Below, piece after piece: positions 33,494 to 41,025 of a stretch of 64,000 bases of DNA (positions within the stretch are counted from its first letter, which is position 1; each line of letters starts with the position of its first letter). The notes below the pieces were generated by a model. The model saw only the letters and a list, made by a program, of their open reading frames with translations. It made no database searches and was not told the origin of the DNA. The stretch covers positions 1 through 64,000 of the forward strand of contig NZ_JRKI01000027.1 of NCBI RefSeq assembly GCF_000935125.1. The letters run 5' to 3'. Made by a program: the position numbers and the translations under genes. The DNA is from Streptomyces natalensis ATCC 27448 (GTDB lineage Bacteria > Actinomycetota > Actinomycetes > Streptomycetales > Streptomycetaceae).

Positions 33494-34717
33494 ATGACCT
33501 CAACGATCCAGCAACAGCACTCCCCCACGGAGCTGTTCGCCCACGCCCTCCGCCACGAGAACCGCGCCAACCCCTACCCCGCCTACGAGCGGCTGCTCCA
33601 ACAGCCGGTGGTACAGATGGCCGACGGATCCTGGCTGGCGACCGGACACCGCGAGATCAGCCTGCTGCTCCGTGACCCGCGGATCAGCGCCGACCGCCTC
33701 AACCCGCAACAGCAGCCGATCCGCAAGAGCCTGCTGCTGGAGGACCCGCCCCGCCACGACCAGCTGCGCCACGCGGTGACCCAGCAGTTCATCCCGCGCA
33801 TCATGGGCATGCGCGACCACATCGACACACTCGTCACCGAGCTGCTCGACGCGCACACCAGCGAGCAGCCAGGAGAGCTGGACGTGGTCGCCGACCTCGC
33901 CTACCCGCTGCCGGTCACCGTCATCTGCGAACTGCTCGGCGTACCGCGCGAGGACGAGCGCCTCTTCGGCTCTCTCGCCCGCCGCCTGACCCGCGGCCTG
34001 GACCCCGTCGACACCCAGACCGAGGAGGAGATACACCAACTCCAGCAGGCACGCACCGAGTTGGTGGAGTACCTGGAGGGACTGATCGCACGGCACAACG
34101 CGGAGGGCGGCAGCGACCTGCTGGCCGGCCTGATGAACGACCAGAGCCCCGACGGACCCATGGACGCCATCGACCTTCGCGTCACCCTCGGGCTGCTGCT
34201 CATCGCCGGCCACGAGACCACCGTCAACCTCATCGCCAACGGGACCCTCGCCCTGCTGCGCCACCCCGGCCTCCTCGCCCGCCTGCGTACCGACCCCGAC
34301 CTGGCCACGCCGCTGGTGGAGGAGGTGCTGCGGTACGACCCGCCGGTGCAGATGTCCGGACGCAGCGCCCTCGCCGACATCGATATCGCCGGGACCACCA
34401 TCCCCAAGGGCGCACGCATCCGCCTGCTCCTGGCCGCCGGCAACCGCGACCCGCGGCGCTTCGCCGACCCCGACCAGTTCCTGCCCGACCGCGCCGACAA
34501 CGCCCACCTCGGCTTCGGCGGCGGCATCCACTACTGCATCGGCGCCACCCTCGCCCGCGCCGAGGCCCAGATCGCCCTGACCGCGCTCGCCCGCCGCCTG
34601 GACTCTCCCCACCTGGCCGCCGACCCACCGCCCTACCGCGAAAACGCCATCCTGCGCGGCCCGGAACGGCTCCCGGTCACCTTCGAACGGCTGCTACCGG
34701 ACCCACTCGGGAAGTGA
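33494..34717 (+). CDS. Cytochrome P450
   Basis: A 407-residue soluble bacterial P450. The I-helix has AGHETTVNL with the acid/alcohol pair, the K-helix EEVLRYDPP has ExxR, and the heme loop is FGGGIHYCIGATLARAE with axial ligand C348. The N-terminus NPYPAYERLLQQPVV and LEDPPRHDQLRHAV are standard for actinobacterial CYPs. The ATG follows GAGGGAG. It is the third gene of the ferredoxin-reductase-P450 operon and is followed by a hairpin terminator at 34726. The substrate is unknown; no biosynthetic cluster adjoins it, so detoxification or catabolism under TetR control is as likely as biosynthesis. Confidence 0.95.
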   Translation: MTSTIQQQHSPTELFAHALRHENRANPYPAYERLLQQPVVQMADGSWLATGHREISLLLRDPRISADRLNPQQQPIRKSLLLEDPPRHDQLRHAVTQQFIPRIMGMRDHIDTLVTELLDAHTSEQPGELDVVADLAYPLPVTVICELLGVPREDERLFGSLARRLTRGLDPVDTQTEEEIHQLQQARTELVEYLEGLIARHNAEGGSDLLAGLMNDQSPDGPMDAIDLRVTLGLLLIAGHETTVNLIANGTLALLRHPGLLARLRTDPDLATPLVEEVLRYDPPVQMSGRSALADIDIAGTTIPKGARIRLLLAAGNRDPRRFADPDQFLPDRADNAHLGFGGGIHYCIGATLARAEAQIALTALARRLDSPHLAADPPPYRENAILRGPERLPVTFERLLPDPLGK

Positions 34718-34725
34718 CCGCGCAC

Positions 34726-34746
34726 TGCCGGACTGCCAGTCCGGCA
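34726..34746 (+). terminator. Hairpin after the P450 gene
   Basis: TGCCGGACT, loop GCC, AGTCCGGCA: a perfect 9-base stem starting nine bases after the P450 stop. No T-tract. Confidence 0.65.
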
Positions 34747-35035
34747 CCCCACGCCGCCCCCGCCCCCGCCCCGGACGGTCCAGCCGCCCGCGGCAGGGAC
34801 CGGGCCCGCCCGGTCACAACATGGCCACACGACGCACACCGGCACTGCATACCGCACGGGCGGAGCGCAATCGAGCACCGGAACCGTTCACTTCCGACGG
34901 CCATAGGGCGTGGCCGATCGGTGAGGGTCATGGGGTGAGGTTGAGGAGTCGGGCGCCATGGCAACCGCCTGGCGAACCTGGGCGTCTATCCGGCTGACTG
35001 CAACGATCACGAGAAGTATCGGGGGACCGCGGACG
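34747..35035. other. Intergenic region, no supported gene
   Basis: About 290 bases after the P450 terminator. The next gene's frame is open from 34958, but its family start is the ATG at 35036. Nothing else was recognised. Confidence 0.4.
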
Positions 35036-35692
35036 ATGTCGATCACGCTGGCCGAGGAAATCATGCTGCTCTCCCTGGACGAGGAGTCCGGGGCGCCGGA
35101 GCAGCGACAGGCGGCGGGCTGGGCCGTTGCGGGCGGGCTCCTGCTGGAGCTGGTCCTTGCCGGGAGGGCATCGGTTGAGGGCAAGTACCTCAAACTGACG
35201 GACAGGACGCCGACCGGTGAACCCTTGCTCGACGACCGCATGGCGCTGCTAGACGCCTGGCTGGGCGGCCGCGAAAAGCGCCGGGTGACGGAGTGGCTGA
35301 CAAGGGACCGGCGCAAGGCCGGAAACGCGGCCGTGGAAAGCCTGTGTGCGCGCGGCGTGGTCGTCGAGCAGGAGCACCGGGCCCTCGGCCTGTTCCCGAC
35401 GCGCCGCTACCCCGAGGCCGACGGTGCGCCTGAGAAGGAGCTGCGTCAGCGGCTCCAGGCCGTCGTCCTCGACGGCGCCGACCCGGACGAGCGCACGGCG
35501 GGCCTCATCGCCCTGATCCACGCTGCCAAGCTGCACCGCCTGGCATTCCCCGATGTCCCGCGTAAGCAGGTGGCCGACCGGATGGCGGAGGTCGCGTCCG
35601 GCCAGTGGGCAGCCGAGAGCGTTCGGGCCGCGATCCGTCACATGCAAGCGGCCGTAGCCGCTGTTGCCGCCAGTGCCGCGGCCGCAGGCTAG
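35036..35692 (+). CDS. GPP34 (Golgi phosphoprotein 3-like) family protein
   Basis: 218 residues beginning with the family opening SITLAEEIMLLSLDEESG. Further on are VAGGLLLELVLAGRASVEGK, LLDDRMALLDAWLGGREKR, WLTRDRRKAGNAAVESLCARG and VVVEQEHRALGLFPTRRYP. This is the all-helical GPP34 fold, which in eukaryotes (GOLPH3) binds phosphatidylinositol-4-phosphate; in Streptomyces many paralogues exist with no settled function, possibly membrane association. The ATG at 35036 follows GGGGGACC and matches the family start. It shares no clear operon with the next small membrane protein, 77 bases downstream, though both are on the same strand. Confidence 0.88.
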   Translation: MSITLAEEIMLLSLDEESGAPEQRQAAGWAVAGGLLLELVLAGRASVEGKYLKLTDRTPTGEPLLDDRMALLDAWLGGREKRRVTEWLTRDRRKAGNAAVESLCARGVVVEQEHRALGLFPTRRYPEADGAPEKELRQRLQAVVLDGADPDERTAGLIALIHAAKLHRLAFPDVPRKQVADRMAEVASGQWAAESVRAAIRHMQAAVAAVAASAAAAG

Positions 35693-35769
35693 GCCGTCAT
35701 CCGGCCCACCGGACCGCCCCCTGGCCAGGGCCTGCCCGACGGATCACCGACAAGTACGGCCAGAGGACC

Positions 35770-36147
35770 GTGAAAGCTCTGATCTTAGTGTTCGCCGCGT
35801 TTGTCGTTTTCGTCATGCCCACCTTCCTGGTGTGGCTGCTGGGGCGGCGAGCGAAGATCCCCCACTGGATGCTGATCGTGTTCTTGCTGGCCGGGTGGCT
35901 GACAGTGTTCGTCGGCCTGGCCCTCTCGCAGCGCGCGCAGCCGGGCCTGTTTCCCGATACGTCGCCCTGCTACGGCACGCGCAGCACTCCTGTCTCGCAG
36001 TATTTCCCGCCCGACTCGTTCTGCCGCCACGCAGACGGAGAGTTGCGGACGGTCAATGGGCCGAACGCCAGGCTCGTGTTCTGGACCGCCGCCAACACCA
36101 CCTTGGCGATGGCGGTTGCCGCCGCCTTTGCACGGCGTCGTCAATGA
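35770..36147 (+). CDS. Small hypothetical membrane protein
   Basis: 125 residues from a GTG preceded by AGAGGA. There are three predicted helices: residues 3-24 (ALILVFAAFVVFVMPTFLVW), 32-52 (WMLIVFLLAGWLTVFVGLAL) and 103-120 (LVFWTAANTTLAMAVAAAFA). The loop between the second and third holds two cysteines (DTSPCYGTRS; DSFCRHADGE) that could form an extracellular disulfide. Upstream open frame to 35605 overlaps the GPP34 gene and is not coding. No family is recognised. Confidence 0.65.
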   Translation: MKALILVFAAFVVFVMPTFLVWLLGRRAKIPHWMLIVFLLAGWLTVFVGLALSQRAQPGLFPDTSPCYGTRSTPVSQYFPPDSFCRHADGELRTVNGPNARLVFWTAANTTLAMAVAAAFARRRQ

Positions 36148-36928
36148 GCTTGATCGCGCTCGCGTCAAAGGCGGCCCGGGCCTCGACCGCCCCGGTGGTC
36201 GGGTAGCCGGGTCACGCCGACGTGACCTTGCTGGGCGCAGCAGGACGGGAATCCGCTGAGGCGGATGCCCGCTCCCAGCCGCAGCCTGATCGCACTTCCG
36301 GGTCGCGGAGAGACTCAGCGCCGACGTCGCCCAGGGAAAAGTGCACTGAGGGTCCCGCACACCAGCGCCCCGAACAACATCCCGCCCCAAGGCATACCGC
36401 TCGGCCGATGCGCCGCCACCGAGTACGTGAAGGAGCCCAGCCCAGCAGCGAGAAGGAAGAGAACAAAGCCTCGCAGCAGCGCTCGAACCTCTGGAACGGC
36501 ACCAACGTGATGCTGACCGATCTGGACCTGGCCCGCCGGCTCTACCTGATCAAGCCGCCGCCGAAGCACTGACGTACCGAACCCGGCCACCGGGACTGCC
36601 GCCGTGCTCCACCTCTTGCTGGAGGAGGCGCTGCTGCCGCTGCTACCGCTGCGCCAGTGTCCCGGCGCGTCGCCCCCGCTGTCCTCGGCGGCGACGATGA
36701 GCGGCACGACGTCCGCCTCGAAGCGGCACGCGGGCACCCCGTACGCGGAAACCCCGAACGCGAGCGATTCAAGAAGGACGCCCGTCCGGCCGGAGAAAGG
36801 CCCTGCCCCTGGCGTTCGCCCGGGGCAGGGGCGTAAGGCGAACGAATCGGCCCGAACGGCACCCGAGGGCGCTCCTGCCGTCGATCAGATCGCCGCCTAC
36901 TTTGGCCGCACCATCTGAAACGGGTCCG
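36148..36928. other. Gene-poor region with one possible small membrane protein
   Basis: About 780 bases without a confident gene. The best candidate is on the minus strand, 36315-36569 (listed separately). Plus-strand frames (36222-36572 and 36604-36918) lack family features. The composition is less biased than in flanking genes, and this may be decayed sequence. Confidence 0.35.
36315..36569 (-). CDS. Possible small two-helix membrane protein
   Basis: Reading from a GTG at 36569, 84 residues end in two hydrophobic stretches: LLRGFVLFLLAAGLGSFTYS and MPWGGMLFGALVCGTLSALF, followed by a basic tail PGRRRR and a stop. Helix, short loop, helix and a positively charged end look like a genuine small membrane protein, but the first 30 residues are unremarkable and no ribosome site is clear. 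It may be the surviving end of a longer gene. Confidence 0.3.
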   Translation of the reverse strand: MLRRRLDQVEPAGQVQIGQHHVGAVPEVRALLRGFVLFLLAAGLGSFTYSVAAHRPSGMPWGGMLFGALVCGTLSALFPGRRRR

Positions 36929-37594
36929 TCAATCGGACGGTGGATCAGGGGCGGACAGGCCCTCGTACTCCGACGGTCGGCGGACCTCGCCCGCGCCCAG
37001 CGTGATCACGGCCCGGGGCCGCATGGGCCCCTCGCCGCGCCGGGAGAGCAGGACCACTTCCTCGACCACAGCCGACAGTGCGCCCAGCCGGACGGCGCAC
37101 TCGACGGCCAGAGAGCGCGGATCCCGAGTGCGGCCCAGAGACAGATGCGGAGTAAAGCGATCGCCACGCCCGCGGCAGAGCGGGAACCGCATCTCCAGCG
37201 CCCGGTGCACACGGGCCCACGGCCCCAGACCGGCCGCGGCCGGATCGAGCCACACCGTCGCGTCATGCCGGTGCCGGAAGTACCGCACGCCGGCCAGACG
37301 CGCCGTGAACGCCGCGCTCTCCGCCGCCCCGGCGGACAGCAGCGGCAGAGCCCGCGCGAACTCCTCCTCCGGCACGAAGCCGAACAGCACATTCACATGC
37401 GGCGGCCACCGGCGCACCTGCGGATCATGCTCCCAGCGGATCTCCTGGATCGCCGACCAGAGCTCCTGCGGCGGCAGCCACGCCACCGCCGTCCGAGCCG
37501 TGGGCGCCACGTCGAGCGCGGACAGCGGCTCGGCCCCGCCGACATCCGGATTCCGGCCCACACTCCCATGGTCCGCGCCGCGCCCGCATCGCAC
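36929..37594 (-). CDS. 2'-5' RNA ligase/LigT-like phosphoesterase family protein
   Basis: About 221 residues. Two His-containing motifs of the 2H phosphoesterase superfamily are visible: HVNVLFGFVPEEEF near residue 65 and HLSLGRTRDP near residue 150, embedded in the expected two-lobed pattern (TARTAVAWLPPQELWSAIQE at the start). Members hydrolyse or ligate 2',3'-cyclic phosphates. In both motifs the canonical H-x-T/S is H-x-N and H-x-S. The GTG at 37594 is the most upstream start; GTGs further in (after residues 11 and 28) are possible. The product is cytosolic with no partner gene. Confidence 0.78.
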   Translation of the reverse strand: MRCGRGADHGSVGRNPDVGGAEPLSALDVAPTARTAVAWLPPQELWSAIQEIRWEHDPQVRRWPPHVNVLFGFVPEEEFARALPLLSAGAAESAAFTARLAGVRYFRHRHDATVWLDPAAAGLGPWARVHRALEMRFPLCRGRGDRFTPHLSLGRTRDPRSLAVECAVRLGALSAVVEEVVLLSRRGEGPMRPRAVITLGAGEVRRPSEYEGLSAPDPPSD

Positions 37595-37637
37595 GAGTCG
37601 GCGCCCCCATCACTTCATCACCACCAGCCCATGGGCG

Positions 37638-38261
37638 TCACAGGCCCCCATCGGAGACGGCGGTGATGGTGACGAGCGCAGCCACCCCGTCGGGGCGCAC
37701 GGTGCCGGTGTCGGTGCCGGTGCCGGTGCCGGTGCCGGTGCCGGTGCCGGTGCCGGTGCCGGAGAACAGGACGGCGTCGTAGCGATGGAGCGTGACGGGG
37801 GTGGGCTGCTCGACAACCACTGTGCCCGTCAAGGCGATCACCAGTGCCAGCGTGCCGTGGGGCGGCCGGACGGCACACCGGTCGCGTACCACGCGGATCT
37901 GCGCTGTGGCCAGGCCGGGCCGCGTCATCACATTGAGATCGACCACGGGGCCGTCGAGGAGCCGGCAGTCGGTGACGGCATCCCCGGGGAAGGAGAAGGG
38001 GGCGTAGGGCTCGGGCATCGCATGCGGGGTTCCGTCGACGGTCAGCACCATGCCCGGCCCGTCCACCACCGTAATGGTCCTCTCCACCCCGGCGAAGGCG
38101 GAGAACGCACCATCGCGAGCAATCTCGGCGAGGCTCACCCGCCAGGCGAAGTCCTCCAGACCGGCTCCGGGCGGGCCGGCGGCGACCTCCCGGGTGACGC
38201 CGCCGCCGTTCTTCCAGGGCGTCGCCGCTCGTTCACCGGCCCTCAATACCCGCACTGCCAT
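37638..38261 (-). CDS. HutD/Ves-family cupin protein
   Basis: 207 residues. The opening AVRVLRAGERAATPWKNGGG, followed by VTREVA, is the HutD/Ves hallmark, and DFAWRVSLAEIARDGAFSAFAGVERTI follows as in the family; later come FPGDAVTDCRLLDGPVVDLNVM and TGTVVVE. HutD is linked to histidine use but its reaction is unsettled. A (Gly-Thr) run near residue 180 is encoded by ten hexamers at 37701-37760. The ATG at 38261 follows GAAGGGAG at ideal spacing. A hutI scrap lies 190 bases upstream on the same strand, which may be the remains of a hut locus. Confidence 0.85.
   Translation of the reverse strand: MAVRVLRAGERAATPWKNGGGVTREVAAGPPGAGLEDFAWRVSLAEIARDGAFSAFAGVERTITVVDGPGMVLTVDGTPHAMPEPYAPFSFPGDAVTDCRLLDGPVVDLNVMTRPGLATAQIRVVRDRCAVRPPHGTLALVIALTGTVVVEQPTPVTLHRYDAVLFSGTGTGTGTGTGTGTGTDTGTVRPDGVAALVTITAVSDGGL
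37701..37760. repeat. Hexanucleotide tandem repeat (GGTGCC x10)
   Basis: Ten contiguous hexamers, nine GGTGCC and one GGTGTC, inside the HutD-like gene. Because the unit is six bases, slippage would add or remove Thr-Gly dipeptides without a frameshift. Confidence 0.9.
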
Positions 38262-38274
38262 GTCGGCTCCCTTC

Positions 38275-38345
38275 TCATTCCTTTGCATTCCTTCTCATCC
38301 TGCAACCTCATTCCTTCCACCCCATTCCTTCCACCTCATTCTTTG
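38275..38345. repeat. Pyrimidine-rich imperfect repeat upstream of the HutD-like gene
   Basis: Four or five imperfect copies of a unit like CATTCCTTCCACCC fill the leader just before the HutD-like start. The tract is much poorer in G than its surroundings. It separates the gene from the decarboxylase and hutI scraps. Confidence 0.6.
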
Positions 38346-38453
38346 GGCGCCGGCGAGCATCAGGCCGTAGCGGTGCGACTTATGGCAGTTGCGGCCCATG
38401 AGCACGATGTCGCCCGGGCGGACCAGGGCCTGGACGACGACCTTGTCGGCGGT
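38343..38453 (-). pseudogene. Fragment of an Orn/Lys/Arg decarboxylase-like PLP enzyme
   Basis: In one minus-strand frame this gives ADKVVVQALVRPGDIVLMGR, then NCHKSHRYGLMLAGAQ. That is the conserved region just before the PLP lysine domain in fold-type I decarboxylases and aminotransferases of the Orn/Lys/Arg family (RPGDIVL.DRNCHKSHHY). Only about 37 codons remain; the frame then enters low-complexity leader sequence. It directly abuts the hutI fragment, so two unrelated genes were joined by deletion or recombination. Confidence 0.7.
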
Positions 38454-38454
38454 G

Positions 38455-38640
38455 GAGGTCGGCGGCGACGGCAAGGGAACGGACCTCGTCGTCGAGGGTG
38501 AGGCCGTGGCCCGACTTGGTCTCCATGGTCGTGGTGCCCTGCCAGAGCGCTTCGTGGAGATGGCGGTGCACGCGGCGTGGAGTGCGGTGTCGGATGCGGC
38601 CCGGGTGGCGGCGACGGTGGTGCGGCCTGCGTGAGACCCG
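38455..38640 (-). pseudogene. Fragment of imidazolonepropionase (hutI)
   Basis: Minus-strand residues RTTVAATRAASDTALHAACT and, in a shifted frame, EALWQGTTTMETKSGHGLTL plus DDEVRSLAVAADL match the middle of HutI (TVAATRAAS... GTTT.E.KSGYGLT..DE.RSL). The frame changes near 38562, and both ends of the gene are missing; about 60 codons survive of some 400. HutI performs the third step of histidine degradation. The neighbouring HutD-like gene makes a decayed hut locus plausible. Confidence 0.75.
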
Positions 38641-38864
38641 CAGGGTCACTGCCGCCCCGGCGTCCGCCCCGGTCCCCGCCAGGGGGGAGCGCCGAGGCAA
38701 GCCCCAAGCCGCCAGGAGTTGATCCCCCGGTGAGGCGGTTCCGTCCCTGGGGAAACCAGTGTCGTCCACCACCCGCCGACAGGACCAGCTGACAAAGCAC
38801 AACTACCAGGAGCGCGGAGAACTGCGTGAGCGACCCGAGACGAATCCGCGCCCGTCGGAGTGCC

Positions 38865-40090
38865 TCACCCGTCGTGCACGGCGGCGCATCCATACACCGC
38901 GGACTGCCCCAACTGCTCCTCGATCCGGATGAGTTGGTTGTACTTGGCCGTGCGGTCCGACCGGGACAAAGACCCGGTCTTGATCTGCCCGCACCCCGTG
39001 GCGACGGCCAGATCCGCAATGGTCGTGTCCTCCGTCTCACCGGAACGGTGAGACATGACCGCCGCCCATCCGGCCCGCCGCGCAGCGCCCACCGTCCCGA
39101 GCGCCTCGGTCAGCGTCCCGATCTGGTTGACCTTGATCAGGACCGCGTTCCCCACCCCCGTACGAATGCCGTCCCGTACCAGCGCCTCGTTGGTGCAGAA
39201 CACATCATCCCCGGTCAGCTGACAGCTCCCCCCGACACGCGCCGTCAGCTCTCGCCACCCGTCGAGGTCGTCCTCGGCCATCGGGTCCTCCACCGAGACT
39301 ATCGGGTACGCGTCGATCAGCTTGGCGAGGTAGTCGACCTGTTCGGCGGACGTGCGCCGCACCCCCTCCCCCGCGTACGCGTACACGCCATCCCGGTAGA
39401 ACTCCGACGACGCCGGGTCCATGACGAGGCCGATGTCCGCGCCGGGCCGGTACCCGGCCCGCTCGATCGCAGCCATGACGAAGTCGAGCGCCTCCTCGGC
39501 CATGCGCAGCGCGGGCGCGAAGCCGCCCTCGTCGCCGACGCCCGTGGAGTGGCCCGCGGCCAGCAGATCGCGGCGGAGCGTGTGGAAGACCTCGGAGCCC
39601 ATCCGGACGGCCTCCGCGAAGGATCCCGCACCCACCGGCGCGATCATGAACTCCTGGAATCCAGCGGATTGTCGGCGTGGGCGCCGCCGTTGACGATGTT
39701 CATCATCGGCACCGGAAGCACGCGGGCGTCAGCCCCGCCGAGATAGTGGTACAGCGGCTGCCGGTGCGAAACCGCGGCGGCCTTCGCGGCGGCGAGGGAG
39801 ACCCCGAGCAGGGCGTTGGCGCCGAGCCGCGCCTTGGCGGGCGTGCCGTCGAGCGCGACGAGCACGGCGTCGAGGCCGGCCTGGTCGTCGGCGTCACGCC
39901 CGGTGACGGCATCCGCGATCTCGCCCTTCACGTGGGCCACGGCCCGGTCGACGCCTTTGCCGTGCCAACGCTGAGCGTCGCCGTCGCGCAGCTCCACCGC
40001 TTCGCGGGCGCCGGTGGAGGCGCCGGTGGGGACGGCGGCGCGGCCCAGGGATCCGTCGGCGAGGACGACGTCGACACCTCGCGACGCCAT
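38865..40090 (-). pseudogene. Second enolase, N-terminally truncated and frameshifted
   Basis: Two consecutive minus-strand frames together encode enolase. Frame one (40090-39644) has GRAAVPTGASTGAREAVELR and PMMNIVNGGAHADNPLD, then runs into SRSS and a stop. Frame two has GVGDEGGFAPALRMAEEALD, DPASSEFYRDGVYAY, SVEDPMAEDDLDGW, NAVLIKVNQIGTLTEAL, SHRSGETEDTT and YNQLIRIEEQLG. Restoring one base near 39660 (GATTCC to GACTTCC-like) rejoins them at the family's NPLDFQEFMIAP. In addition, the first 15-20 residues (EILDSRGNPT) are largely lost. Catalytic Glu, Lys and His sites survive in what remains. Streptomyces often have a divergent second enolase; this copy looks dead, although a sequencing error could explain the frameshift but not the truncated N-terminus. 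Confidence 0.85.
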
Positions 40091-40238
40091 GGGAGAGCAG
40101 GCGGCCGCCTCGGCACGCCGCTACCGCACGGACAGCGTCCAGCCGCGCCGGGAGGCATTGTTCGCTGCCCTGCACGCCTCATGACAGCGGCCGCTACGGT
40201 CCCTGACCACTGAACCCTACCGACTGTAAGGTGACGTC

Positions 40239-40622
40239 ATGTCTGGAACAGGGCCCCGCAGCGCAGGGGAACGGCGCAGCGCCGGTGCGCTGGAAAGCGA
40301 GGTGCTGGCGGCTCTGTGGGCAACCGACCGGGCCCTGACCCCGTCCGACATCCAGGCCGACATCGGTGGCCTCGCGTACAACACCGTGCACACCATCCTC
40401 AAGCGGCTGTACGACAAGGGCCTCGTCATCCGTGACGCGGACGGACGGCGCGGTGCCTACCGCCCCACCAAGGACGCCGCCGAGCTGACGGCCGAGGTCA
40501 TGCACCGGGCCCTCGACAAGGGTCCCGACCCCATCGCCGCGCTCCAGCAATTCGTCATCGGGCTCAGCCCCGAGGAGGAGAAGGCACTGCGCGACATGCT
40601 GGGCGGAGGGCAGAGCCCGTGA
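40239..40622 (+). CDS. BlaI/MecI/CopY-family transcriptional repressor
   Basis: 127 residues. The winged-helix domain reads LESEVLAALWATDRALTPSD, IQADIGGLAYNTVHTILKRL and GLVIRDADGRRGAYRPTKDA, as in BlaI. The C-terminal dimerisation helices end with QFVIGLSPEEEKALRDML. The usual protease-sensor partner (BlaR/MecR, M56 peptidase) is absent; in many actinomycetes BlaI relatives stand alone. The ATG follows AAGGTGACGTC. It diverges from the dead enolase gene at a distance of 148 bases. Its target is unknown; a beta-lactam role should not be assumed. Confidence 0.9.
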   Translation: MSGTGPRSAGERRSAGALESEVLAALWATDRALTPSDIQADIGGLAYNTVHTILKRLYDKGLVIRDADGRRGAYRPTKDAAELTAEVMHRALDKGPDPIAALQQFVIGLSPEEEKALRDMLGGGQSP

Positions 40623-41025
40623 GGATCGACGTTGCTGAACCACACCACCAGGTGTTCGGCGTCCTCGGCCCCCGCCTCCAGAACACCGTCGGTGCGAGGA
40701 ACTGCGCCGGGGTCAGCCCAGCCGGCAGGAAATTGTGGAGCGTTCTCTTTCGCCGTCTCCGCCTCTGACCGACGTACAGGAACCGCCGGAAGCTACCGAT
40801 TAGTTCGGAGCAACCGGATGTCGAGGAATGCCATCTGTGTGGTTGAAAGGGCCCTACCGGGCTCGAACCACCGAAGCCGGCGGTAATTCACACCTTGAAT
40901 TCCCAGGCGTTTGGTAGACGCGTCGTGTGTGATGCAGCGCTGTTCCTCGTTCTTCTCCGTCACAGTTCCGTCATGCGCGCCTTTACGAGTGGGGTAGGCG
41001 CGCGTGGCGGTCGAAGGGAATTCGC
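40623..41025. other. Intergenic region, no supported gene
   Basis: About 400 bases of lower GC than the rest. A minus-strand frame from 41155 runs through it and ends in RLRWFEPGRALSTTQMAFLD, which I cannot place. A stretch near 40850-40870 resembles a tRNA T-arm but does not fold into one. The AT-rich part at 40880-40980 should carry the promoter of the secreted-protein gene. Confidence 0.35.

Noticed and set aside
38826..39746. 306-residue + strand open frame
   Set aside because: It is antisense to the enolase remnant, whose catalytic motifs are unmistakable on the minus strand.
40215..40235. BlaI-type operator before the BlaI gene (TACCGACTGTAAGG region)
   Set aside because: It shows only partial dyad symmetry and no second copy; too weak to list as a site.
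40840..40890. tRNA-like T-arm on the minus strand (GGTTCGAGCCCGG)
   Set aside because: The flanking bases do not pair as a T-stem, and no acceptor, anticodon or D arm can be formed around it.
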